Shown here in pieces: positions 1 through 7,946 of a stretch of 49,190 nucleotides of DNA (positions are counted from its first letter, which is position 1; each line of letters opens with the position of its first letter). Both the position numbers and the translations under genes were made by a program. Source of the stretch: Carboxylicivirga sp. (GTDB lineage Bacteria > Bacteroidota > Bacteroidia > Bacteroidales > Marinilabiliaceae); assembly GCA_025210475.1 (NCBI GenBank), contig JAOARW010000103.1, positions 1 through 49,190 on the forward strand. Reading direction: 5' to 3'. The notes under the pieces are model-generated. The model made no database searches. It was not told the origin of the DNA and was given only the letters and a program-made list of their open reading frames with translations.

Positions 1-2
1 CA

Positions 3-122
3 TTTGCATGGTTGGAAAACACTAGAAGGTTGAGTAAAGACTTTGAATATCACACATCTACTAGTCAGACTATGGTCCAACTTGCAATGATACACATAAT
101 GCTTAATAGAATCAGAAAATAA
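3..122 (+). pseudogene. C-terminal end of an IS5-family-type transposase (cut by the window edge)
   Basis: Frame 3 is open from the window edge to a TAA at 120-122 and encodes 39 residues. They start FAWLENTRRLSKDFEYHT and end in a helix-like stretch (MVQLAMIHIMLNRIRK). This resembles the C-terminus of IS5-family DDE transposases, where W-(x)n-RRLSKDYE is followed by a short helix. The rest of the gene lies outside the window, so I cannot tell whether the element is intact. An AAACAGTCTCTTA stretch just after the stop (129-141) looks like the kind of sequence found at the tips of such elements, but its left partner is not visible. Recognition is from memory of the family only. Confidence 0.6.
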
Positions 123-199
123 AATTTAAACAGTCTCTTAGATATTAAGTCTTGTGTCTAATATAAAATTGACTAATCAGGATTAAAGAGTCTTAAAAT

Positions 200-231
200 A
201 TTGAATTTCCAATTTGCAATTTATACCTTGG
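200..231 (+). promoter_or_regulatory. Candidate Bacteroidota-type promoter for acs
   Basis: ATTG (200-203) and TACCTTGG (224-231) are separated by 20 nt. The phylum consensus is a TTG-type -33 box, 19-21 nt, then TAnnTTTG; here the -7 box matches at all but one fixed position. It would give a leader of about 35-40 nt. An AAGGAG (252-257) lies 16 nt before the start codon, too far for an ordinary ribosome-binding site. The rest of 123-273 shows no gene. Confidence 0.4.
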
Positions 232-273
232 TGGAAATCACATTATTAACCAAGGAGATAAATTGAAATTTTT

Positions 274-2163
274 ATGATGAGTTCAAAGGACTTTGTATAT
301 CCATCGCAGAAAGTATTGGATTACGCTACCGTTCAATCTTATGATGACCTTTACCAGGATTCGATTACTAACCGCGAAGCTTTTTGGGCCCGGGAAGCCG
401 AAAGATTGGAATGGTATCGTCGGTGGGACAAGGTACTGGATGATTCTAATCATCCTTTTTACAAATGGTTTACCGGCGGTAAAACCAATATCATCCATAA
501 TGCCATCGATCGGCATTTAAAGACTGCGACACGAAATAAACTTGCTCTGATTTGGGAAGGGGAACCGGGCGATCTGAAAACCTATTCCTATCATGCTTTA
601 AATCGCGAAGTGGCCGAGTTTGCCAATATTCTTAAAGCCATGGGTGTTCACAGAGGCGATATTGTTACCATTTACATGCCTCAGATTCCCGAGCAGATAT
701 TTGCCATGTTGGCTTGTGCCAAAATTGGTGCTGCTCACAGTGTGGTTTATGGTGGGTTTAGTCATGAGGCGCTTGCCGAGCGTATTAATGCAGCCAATAG
801 CCGCGTGGTCATCACGGCCGATGGTGGCTTCCGGCGCGGTAAAGCCACTCGTTTGAAAGATATCGTTAATAAAGCAATGGAACTGAGTCCCACCATGGAA
901 GTATGTATCACGGTTAAGCGAACCGGCGAAGATGTTTATATGGAAAATGACCGTGATTACTGGTATCACGACTTAAAGGCTTTGCCAATAGCCAGTCATA
1001 AGTGCGACACCGAAGAGATGGATGCTGAAGATATGTTATTCTTGCTATATACTTCCGGATCGACAGGGAAACCAAAAGGATTAGTTCACACCCATGGTGG
1101 CTACAGTGTGTATACATCAGCTACGCACCGCATGGTGTTTGATATCAAACCGGAGGATCGTTGGTGGTGTGCCGCCGATCCGGGATGGATTACCGGGCAT
1201 AGTTACATGGTTTACGGACCTTTGATTAACGGCTCTACCATCTTTATGTACGAAGGAGCACCCAATCATCCGTATCCCGATCGTTGGTGGCGAATGGTTG
1301 ATAAGTATGGTATTACAGTGTTGTACACTTCGCCAACAGCAATTCGTGGATTAATGCGTTATGGAGAATCGTGGGTGAATCGACACGACATCAGCTCATT
1401 ACGATTATTGGGGTCTGTTGGCGAACCAATCAATCCCGAGGCCTGGCGTTGGTATCATGAGGTGGTGGGCAACAAAGAATGCCCCATAATGGATACCTGG
1501 TGGCAGACTGAGACAGGAGGTTTCGTGATTTCGCCGCTTCCAATTACGCCACTTAAACCAGGATCGGCAACCAAACCTTTCTTTGGTCATGAGATAGGAG
1601 TGGTTGATGAGAAAGGGAACGATGTTAATGCCAACGATGTAGGTGCTTTGGTTATAAAGAATCCATGGCCGGGCATGGCACGAACTATTATGGGCGATGA
1701 CGAACGCTATAAAGAAACCTATTGGGCTAAGTTTGAAGAACAAAAATACTATCACGCCGGTGATTCAGCCCGTAAGGATGAAGATGGTTATTACTGGATC
1801 ATAGGTCGAAGTGATGATGTGATTAAAGTGAGCGGTTACCGATTGGGAACGGCTGAAATAGAGAGTGCTGCAGTGAGTCATCCGGATGTTGCCGAAGCAG
1901 CTGCCATTGCTCTTCCCCATGAATTGAAGGGGAGCGGCATACATGTTTACATCATCCTTAAAGCAGGAATTAACGGCACACGAGAATTAGCCAAGGAGCT
2001 TCTTGATCATGTTGCCAAGGTGATGGGGCCAATTGCTCGTCCTGAAGAAATTATTTTTGCGGATGCCTTACCCAAAACCCGCAGTGGAAAAATCATGCGT
2101 CGTGTTTTAAAGGCTCGTGCATTGGGCGAGGATGAGGGTGATTTGAGTACGCTTGACGATTAG
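274..2163 (+). CDS. acs: Acetyl-CoA synthetase (acetate--CoA ligase, AMP-forming)
   Basis: This enzyme activates acetate to acetyl-CoA via acetyl-AMP in the cytoplasm. The 629 residues fit the family. The nucleotide-binding loop YTSGSTGKPKG is at about 259-269. GWITGHSYMVYGP (about 304-316) and DTWWQTETGG (407-416) match the acyl pocket of acetyl-CoA synthetases, whose tryptophan limits the substrate to acetate or propionate. GRSDDVIKVSGYRLG (511-525) is the hinge and CoA region. PKTRSGKIMRR near the C-terminus carries K606, the lysine reversibly acetylated in Salmonella Acs. Propionyl-CoA synthetase (PrpE) is a close alternative, but the WWQTE motif and overall match favour Acs. ATG 274 is followed by ATG 277, and either could be used. 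It is monocistronic with its own terminator. Confidence 0.88.
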   Translation: MMSSKDFVYPSQKVLDYATVQSYDDLYQDSITNREAFWAREAERLEWYRRWDKVLDDSNHPFYKWFTGGKTNIIHNAIDRHLKTATRNKLALIWEGEPGDLKTYSYHALNREVAEFANILKAMGVHRGDIVTIYMPQIPEQIFAMLACAKIGAAHSVVYGGFSHEALAERINAANSRVVITADGGFRRGKATRLKDIVNKAMELSPTMEVCITVKRTGEDVYMENDRDYWYHDLKALPIASHKCDTEEMDAEDMLFLLYTSGSTGKPKGLVHTHGGYSVYTSATHRMVFDIKPEDRWWCAADPGWITGHSYMVYGPLINGSTIFMYEGAPNHPYPDRWWRMVDKYGITVLYTSPTAIRGLMRYGESWVNRHDISSLRLLGSVGEPINPEAWRWYHEVVGNKECPIMDTWWQTETGGFVISPLPITPLKPGSATKPFFGHEIGVVDEKGNDVNANDVGALVIKNPWPGMARTIMGDDERYKETYWAKFEEQKYYHAGDSARKDEDGYYWIIGRSDDVIKVSGYRLGTAEIESAAVSHPDVAEAAAIALPHELKGSGIHVYIILKAGINGTRELAKELLDHVAKVMGPIARPEEIIFADALPKTRSGKIMRRVLKARALGEDEGDLSTLDD

Positions 2164-2182
2164 AAGATAAATAGAGTGAGTT

Positions 2183-2218
2183 AAAAACGCAGGATTATGT
2201 TGGTCTTGCGTTTTTTTT
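2183..2218 (+). terminator. Intrinsic terminator after acs
   Basis: The 9-bp stem AAAAACGCA (2183-2191) pairs with TGCGTTTTT (2207-2215) across a 15-nt loop and runs into an eight-T tract starting at 2211. It lies 20 nt after the acs stop. The remaining 2219-2304 holds no gene. Confidence 0.8.
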
Positions 2219-2304
2219 GGGGTAATTTTTGTTTGAATGTGTGTTGATATTCTGAAAAATAAATGAGAATGTCTATTTTCGAATAACGGCCCTTAATTGA
2301 GCAT

Positions 2305-4815
2305 ATGATGCTGAAGAAAATTCTATTATTCACACTATTATTATTGTTTTCGCTGTCATCAATGGCAAAGCGTAAACTGTCATATTATCCTTTTAGTGAG
2401 GAACTATTTGTTATCTCAAATTATACCAATGTGGATAATAAATGGGAGAAAGAATCGCGGTCGATTAATGATTTAATGCGTCGGGGTGTGCGTGGTTTTA
2501 TCTTTAAATTGGAAGTAGATTCCAACCGTATTTATGCGCACACTCCCCAAGAGACATTGGTAAAGGCCAAAGCGCTACTAAAACCGATTTCAAATTTTTT
2601 GCTTAATAATCCCGACCAGTTAATGGTTCTTTTTCTCGACTATCACTTTTCAACTGAAAAGGTCATTTCTTTGTTGAAGAGTTCAGGTTTGTACCATAAA
2701 GTCTGGATCGAGGAAGGAAAAGGTCAATGGCCGGGTCGTAAATTAATGACTGAGGCAGGTAAGCAAGTGGTTTTGTTTACAATGAATAACAGGGGTGCCA
2801 ACTATCGCGGATTTCATTATGTATGGGATTATGCTGTTGAACCTTATCAGTCTTTTGAAATCAACCCAACTTTTGATGGTGATTATAAGAAGGGTCGCGC
2901 CGGCAACGAGTTCCTTTTTTTTAATGGATATAACCTGCCAAGCGATACGGTGGATATTGAGATACCATTTAAGAATTTTCGGGTGATTGAGAATCCCTTT
3001 CTTGTTGCTCACTTAATCAATTTGTGGAAGCAAACGGGCAAGAAGCCTAATTTTCTGGTATGCAATAAGTTTAGAAATGAAATTATTCAGGTAGCCAATA
3101 ATGTGTTGTTTCATCGATCGGTAAGAGGAACCATTACCCAGAATGGGAAATTGCTGAATAATGTATTGTGGCAAGGCGATTTTATTGCCAATACCAGTGG
3201 CTCGTTTTCGTTTCCTTTTTTGGCAGGTGAAGATTTTGTGCTTCAAGCTGAGAAATCAGGTTATCACCTCGTGCCTGATCAAATAAAAGGTGAGAATCTG
3301 GAAGTTAATATGGTTCAGAATATCATAGCGACATCAATTCCTATTAATAGTGATCTGCAGGCTTTCTATCCTTTTGATAAAGATATTAAGGATGCCGGTG
3401 TTGCTAACCGGAATGGAACCTACACCAATGGGGTTTTCATTGATGATGAAGAGCGTGGCCAGGTTATTCAGTTAAAAGATTCCCAATATGTTGATTTGCC
3501 ATCTGCCGTTAAGTTAGGTATTTACAATAACGATTTAACAGTAAGCAGTTGGGTTAAGGTTGACTCTTTTGCATTACGGGATTTAAATATCCTTGGAACC
3601 GAAGATGGCTACTATCGGAAAGGGCTTCATATGCAATTTCGCGATAAACGGCCGTATTTCGGATTCTTTTCGAATGATCTGAACGGAAATACACAAATTC
3701 AAAAAGGGCGATGGTATCATTTGGTTTGGCGCTATAGCAAGCATTCCGGTGAACAAGCCATCTTTGTAAACGGTCGGCTCGATGCAAAGTCCAAGGGACA
3801 CCCTTCTTTTATGGGGCGTTCAAATTTAAAGGTTGGGAAAGCTATCGACCAGCATAATTACTTTAATGGGATGATCGATGATTTAGCGATCTGGAATCGA
3901 CCATTAGGAGATGAAGAAATCTGGAATCTTTACCAGGATGTTTATGATTTAAGTAAGGTGTCTCTTACAGATCGTTTAAAACACAAGTGGAAACTCTATG
4001 CTGGATTATCTGCTGTGGGTGTCATCTTGCTGCTTTTATGGTTATTTCGAATAACAAAGCGTCAAAAAAATCAATTGACAATTTCATTATCAGAGCCAAA
4101 GCTGCCTCAGAAAAATGCGATTCTGTTGTTTGGTGGATTTCAGGTATATGATAAAGATGGCAACGATGTAACAACATTGTTTACTCCTAAGGTGGAACTT
4201 TTGTTTATAGCCATTTTGTTGAAGAGCATTAAAAGTTCGAAAGGATTATCATCCGAAGAGCTTGACCAAATGATATGGCCTGGTCTGTCGCGCAAGAATG
4301 CTGCCAATAACCGTGGTGTTACCATGAGTAAGTTACGACAGGTTTTATTGCGCATGGATGGGGTTAATATCGAAAATGAGCATGAGCATTGGAGACTCGT
4401 GTTATCACCCCAGGTATTTTGCGATTATGCTGAAAGCTTGGCGCTCATAAAATCACGAAAGGTAAGTAGTAGTGAAGGTAACTTTGAACGTTTATTCGAG
4501 CTTGTTTACAGAGGTAGTTTATTGCCCGATATCGAATTAGATTGGTTAGATGCCTACAAAGGTGCCATTGCCAGTGAAATTATTGATGCCTTTATCAGGT
4601 TTATGGAAGATGCCGGTAAAAACTGTACGTACGAATTAATCGTCAAACTTTGTGACCGGATATTTGAAGCAGACCCGTTGAACGAGGAAGCACTAAAGTT
4701 TAAAGTTGATGCCTTAAAACAATCGGGCTTGCATAACAAAGCTAAATACACACTTGATGAGTTTGCTGCGCGATATAAAGAAAGCCTTAATGCAGAGTTT
4801 CCTGGCCTGAGATAG
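2305..4815 (+). CDS. Membrane-tethered regulator: PI-PLC-like + LamG ectodomain, TM, SARP/BTAD-type DNA-binding region
   Basis: The 836 residues start with a signal peptide or anchor (1-21). Residues 25-200 resemble the X domain of PI-specific phospholipase C: SINDLMRRGVRGFIFKLE, then a helix ending in FLLNNPDQLMVLFLDY, then GKQVVLFTMNN. The first catalytic His position (GTHxS in active enzymes) reads SNYTNV, while H79 aligns with the second His, so activity is doubtful. Residues about 270-335 look like a carboxypeptidase-regulatory-type beta domain and about 350-545 like LamG/concanavalin. A membrane segment lies at about 563-583. Residues about 605-690 look like an OmpR/SARP winged helix (ELDQMIWPG, then SKLRQVL), followed to 836 by a BTAD/TPR-like helical region. 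I infer a one-component regulator that reads a periplasmic glycan or lipid signal. Its targets are unknown, but it sits directly upstream of the keto-sugar cluster. Confidence 0.75.
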   Translation: MMLKKILLFTLLLLFSLSSMAKRKLSYYPFSEELFVISNYTNVDNKWEKESRSINDLMRRGVRGFIFKLEVDSNRIYAHTPQETLVKAKALLKPISNFLLNNPDQLMVLFLDYHFSTEKVISLLKSSGLYHKVWIEEGKGQWPGRKLMTEAGKQVVLFTMNNRGANYRGFHYVWDYAVEPYQSFEINPTFDGDYKKGRAGNEFLFFNGYNLPSDTVDIEIPFKNFRVIENPFLVAHLINLWKQTGKKPNFLVCNKFRNEIIQVANNVLFHRSVRGTITQNGKLLNNVLWQGDFIANTSGSFSFPFLAGEDFVLQAEKSGYHLVPDQIKGENLEVNMVQNIIATSIPINSDLQAFYPFDKDIKDAGVANRNGTYTNGVFIDDEERGQVIQLKDSQYVDLPSAVKLGIYNNDLTVSSWVKVDSFALRDLNILGTEDGYYRKGLHMQFRDKRPYFGFFSNDLNGNTQIQKGRWYHLVWRYSKHSGEQAIFVNGRLDAKSKGHPSFMGRSNLKVGKAIDQHNYFNGMIDDLAIWNRPLGDEEIWNLYQDVYDLSKVSLTDRLKHKWKLYAGLSAVGVILLLLWLFRITKRQKNQLTISLSEPKLPQKNAILLFGGFQVYDKDGNDVTTLFTPKVELLFIAILLKSIKSSKGLSSEELDQMIWPGLSRKNAANNRGVTMSKLRQVLLRMDGVNIENEHEHWRLVLSPQVFCDYAESLALIKSRKVSSSEGNFERLFELVYRGSLLPDIELDWLDAYKGAIASEIIDAFIRFMEDAGKNCTYELIVKLCDRIFEADPLNEEALKFKVDALKQSGLHNKAKYTLDEFAARYKESLNAEFPGLR

Positions 4816-5045
4816 ATCGTGCCTCATTTTTTTAATGTTTGCGAAATCGCCTTTATTCTAAATTTCATCATCATTCTTTCTTATTTAGAATCGTTCCGGC
4901 ATGGCTTTGTAATGTTCAGTATATTAGAGTTGTATGCGATAAATTAATGTGATATTAATGTGCTTTTAGGGAGCATTTTAATCCCTTTTAAGTCATTGCT
5001 AATGCTACCCGAGTACTTTTCGGACTGCATTTGATCAATTAATTT
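4816..5045. other. 230-nt intergenic region with a perfect 9-bp inverted repeat
   Basis: There is no gene here. ATTCTAAAT (4855-4863) and ATTTAGAAT (4883-4891) form a perfect inverted repeat with a 19-nt spacer. No T tract follows, so it is not a clear terminator. A second small repeat, AGGGA/TCCCT, lies near 4968-4995. TACTTTTC near 5015 is one base off a -7 box. The region probably contains the promoter of the downstream cluster, and the 9-bp repeat could be an operator. Confidence 0.45.
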
Positions 5046-6569
5046 ATGAAACGGATTATACTCTTTGTGAAGCGTAAAAGAGCGCTTTTTATTTTTCTGG
5101 CAGGGTTTATTACAACTCTGTTATTAATTTATCCATATCAAAAAGCAATATCTTATACAAGTACCGATGCTTATTGTAATTCATGTCATGTTCATGATCA
5201 TGCCGAGGAAAGTTGGCGATTATCGAAACATGTGGATAATAAAAGTGGTGTTGTGGTGCATTGTGTCGATTGTCATTTACCACCCAAAGGACATGGCTAT
5301 TTAAAAGCCAAAGCTTACCATGGTTTAAAAGATTTATATGGCTATTGTTTCAAAGATTCTTCCGAATATAAATGGGAGTCTAAAAGAATCACCGAACAGG
5401 CCAATCATTTCACTTACGAAGAATCGTGTATTAAGTGCCATTCCAATTTATATCCGGCAACCATAAGTACCAAGGGGGCGGATTCGCACATGCATTACGA
5501 AAATCATCGCGAAACAATGACTTGTTTGAATTGCCACATGCATACTGGTCATTTTAATCCGAATTATCAGCATGCACAAAACCAATCTTTTGGTGATGAA
5601 GAAGCACCAAAGGAGATGTTTCAAACAGCAACGCAGGTTGATGCATTCGAGAATTTTACCGAGCAGATACCAGGCTCTTCTGTAAGCTTTGACATGGTTG
5701 CAATACCTGGTGGTAGCTTTAAGATGGGAAGCCCTGAAAAAGAAGCGTACCGCAGATCGGATGAAGGGCCGCAACGACAGGTAAGTATTAGTCCGTTTTT
5801 TATGGCTGAAGTAGAAGTGACGTGGGATGAGTTTCTGGCTTGGTTTGGTCAAACTGCCAGTGAAGGACGCAAAGAATTGGAAGTTGGTACTGCCGAAGTG
5901 GATGCCATCACTGGGGCAACTCCACCATGGGGAGCACCAGATCAGGGTTGGGGTAAAGGTAAGCGACCGGCGATTACCATGTCACACCATGCAGCTGTTC
6001 AGTATTGTCGATGGTTATCGCATGTTACAGGCAAAACGTATCGCCTGCCAACCGAAGCTGAATGGGAGTATGCAGCACGGGCCGGATCAAAAACAGCTTA
6101 TCCCTTCAAAGGCAGTCCAAAAGATTATTCGGAGTTGTCATTCTGGAATAAATGGACAGGCGCAGACACAACCCTAATTGGTCGATATGTAACTTATAAA
6201 GCCAACTCTGATGGTAAAACACAATTGCCCGATCAGATACTGGCCAATGCTTATGGCTTAAAAAATATGCATGGTAACGTGGCCGAGTTTTGCTCTGATT
6301 GGTACGCGCCAGACACCTATAAAAAATATAATGACGAACAACTAACTGATCCAAAGGGACCAGCCAAAGGCTGGGAGCATGTGATCAGAGGTGGTTCATT
6401 CAGAAGTGATGCCAGTGAATTGCGATCGGCTGCCAGAGCTTCAACACAAACGCGAGACTGGTTAAAAACAGATCCGCAAATGCCCAAAAGTATTTGGTGG
6501 TACTCTGATGCTAATCATGTCGGATTCAGGGTTGTTTGTGAAGTTCCCGAAGGCAATGAAGCCAACTAA
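5046..6569 (+). CDS. NapC/NirT-type tetraheme cytochrome c fused to an FGE/SUMF1-like domain
   Basis: The protein has 507 residues. A positively charged N-terminus and one membrane anchor (about 13-31) precede four c-type heme motifs: CNSCH 44-48, CVDCH 73-77, CIKCH 128-132 and CLNCH 160-164. This layout is typical of NapC/NrfH quinol dehydrogenases, which pass electrons between the quinone pool and periplasmic enzymes. Residues about 213-503 form a second domain of the formylglycine-generating-enzyme/SUMF1 family: VAIPGGSFKMGS, YRLPTEAEWEYAARAG, ANAYGLKNMHGNVAEF, RGGSFRSD and HVGFRVV. The copper-binding Cys pair expected just after RGGS is absent (RSDASELRSAAR), so formylglycine synthesis is unlikely and a binding or structural role is more plausible. 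The gene ends 24 nt before the first Tat-exported oxidoreductase. I infer it is the electron acceptor for that periplasmic sugar oxidation. Confidence 0.85.
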   Translation: MKRIILFVKRKRALFIFLAGFITTLLLIYPYQKAISYTSTDAYCNSCHVHDHAEESWRLSKHVDNKSGVVVHCVDCHLPPKGHGYLKAKAYHGLKDLYGYCFKDSSEYKWESKRITEQANHFTYEESCIKCHSNLYPATISTKGADSHMHYENHRETMTCLNCHMHTGHFNPNYQHAQNQSFGDEEAPKEMFQTATQVDAFENFTEQIPGSSVSFDMVAIPGGSFKMGSPEKEAYRRSDEGPQRQVSISPFFMAEVEVTWDEFLAWFGQTASEGRKELEVGTAEVDAITGATPPWGAPDQGWGKGKRPAITMSHHAAVQYCRWLSHVTGKTYRLPTEAEWEYAARAGSKTAYPFKGSPKDYSELSFWNKWTGADTTLIGRYVTYKANSDGKTQLPDQILANAYGLKNMHGNVAEFCSDWYAPDTYKKYNDEQLTDPKGPAKGWEHVIRGGSFRSDASELRSAARASTQTRDWLKTDPQMPKSIWWYSDANHVGFRVVCEVPEGNEAN

Positions 6570-6593
6570 AACTGTGAATAAAATATCGAAGTG

Positions 6594-7931
6594 ATGAAGA
6601 AAAATATAGACCGTAGAAAATTTATACAAAATGCCTCAATGGTGAGTGCCGTTGGGGCACTTGCAATTGGTGCTTTAAATTCTTGTAGTAAAACTAAATC
6701 GAGAGAAGAACTCGGACTGCCGCCACTCAAAAAGGCCGCACCAAAAGGTAAAAAGCTAAAAGCCGGATTAATTGGTTGTGGGCATCGAGGAACGGGTGCT
6801 TTGCTTAACTTTTTAAGTGCAGGACCCGGCTTAGAGGTAGGCGCTTTGGGCGATGTTTTTCAAGAGAAAGTGGCATCCGTAAAAGAGCGTTTGGCTAAAT
6901 ATAAACTAAGTGTACCTGAGGACAAATGTTTCACAGGGCTGGATGCTTACCAAAAAGTAATGGAAACGGATGTGGATGTGGTATTGTTAGCTACACCACC
7001 GTACTTTAGACCCGATCATTTTAAAGCAGCAGTGCAGGCTAAAAAGCATGTGTTCATGGAGAAACCGGTTGCTGTCGATCCTGTTGGTATCCGATCAGTT
7101 ATTGCCTCAGCCAGAGCAGCCGATCAATTGGGATTAAATGTTGTTACCGGCACTCAACGCCGCCATCAACGCGATTATATTGCCACTTATGAACAGGTGG
7201 CCAATGGTGCTATTGGTAAACCATTATCGGCCAAAGCATTTTGGAATCAGGAGCATGTTTGGTTCAGAAGACGTCAGGAAGGTTGGACGGACATGGAATA
7301 CATGCTGCGTAACTGGAATAATTTTTCATGGTTAAGCGGTGACCACATTCTGGATACCCATATTCACAACATCGATATTGTCAATTGGTTTTTAGGTAAA
7401 ACACCAGTATCAGCTATTGGTTATGGAGGCCGCCATCGTCGCGAGACTGGTAATCAATTCGACTTTTTCAGCATCGATTTTAATTATGGTAATGGTTCCT
7501 TCTCACATAGCATGAGCCGGCAGATCGATAATTGTGCCAATGGAGTAGGTGAATTGGTAATGGGAACGAAAGGTTATACGAATTGTCGCGATAAAATTTA
7601 TGATCTGGATGGCAACATCATTTGGCAATATCAATATCCGCTGGATAAGGAAGGTAATCCCACCACGAAAGTAAAAGTAAGTCCTTATATCCAGGAGCAT
7701 ATTCACCTGGTAACTGCCATACGCAGCAACATATATGTAAATGAGGCTGAACGCACCGCTTTATCGAACCTCACTGCAATTATGGGACGCGAAGCGGCTT
7801 ACACCGGTAAGCGAATTACCTGGGACGAAATGATGAGCTCGAAACTAAAGATGGGCCCTGAAGAATTAACAATGAATACAACCTATGAAGCACCAGACAC
7901 TCCGGTACCTGGCACAGCAATTAAATCATAA
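6594..7931 (+). CDS. Gfo/Idh/MocA oxidoreductase, Tat-exported lipoprotein (putative glycoside 3-dehydrogenase)
   Basis: I start at ATG 6594. An in-frame GTG at 6591 would add one residue, but ATG is the likelier start. The 445 residues begin with a twin-arginine motif (DRRKFIQ, R7-R8) and end the signal in a lipobox-like L-N-S-C (Cys31). This suggests export of a folded, cofactor-loaded protein anchored at the outer face of a membrane. The Rossmann loop GLIGCGHRGTGA, the family EKPVAVDP strand and the DTHIHNID segment with the candidate catalytic His are all present. Some exported members keep NAD(P) tightly bound and recycle it in place, as Zymomonas GFOR does. Given the neighbouring DUF1080 protein, I infer oxidation at C3 of a sugar or glycoside. 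The exact substrate is unknown. Confidence 0.85.
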   Translation: MKKNIDRRKFIQNASMVSAVGALAIGALNSCSKTKSREELGLPPLKKAAPKGKKLKAGLIGCGHRGTGALLNFLSAGPGLEVGALGDVFQEKVASVKERLAKYKLSVPEDKCFTGLDAYQKVMETDVDVVLLATPPYFRPDHFKAAVQAKKHVFMEKPVAVDPVGIRSVIASARAADQLGLNVVTGTQRRHQRDYIATYEQVANGAIGKPLSAKAFWNQEHVWFRRRQEGWTDMEYMLRNWNNFSWLSGDHILDTHIHNIDIVNWFLGKTPVSAIGYGGRHRRETGNQFDFFSIDFNYGNGSFSHSMSRQIDNCANGVGELVMGTKGYTNCRDKIYDLDGNIIWQYQYPLDKEGNPTTKVKVSPYIQEHIHLVTAIRSNIYVNEAERTALSNLTAIMGREAAYTGKRITWDEMMSSKLKMGPEELTMNTTYEAPDTPVPGTAIKS

Positions 7932-7946
7932 CTAACAAAATATCTA

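Noticed and set aside
598..969. 123-codon minus-strand frame inside acs
   Set aside because: It lies wholly opposite a clear acetyl-CoA synthetase and has no recognisable protein features.
5448..5852. 134-codon minus-strand frame inside the cytochrome-FGE gene
   Set aside because: It is antisense to two recognisable domains, with no start context or family features.
5046..6569. Sulfatase-maturing activity for the FGE-like domain
   Set aside because: The cysteine pair is absent and no sulfatase gene is present in the window.
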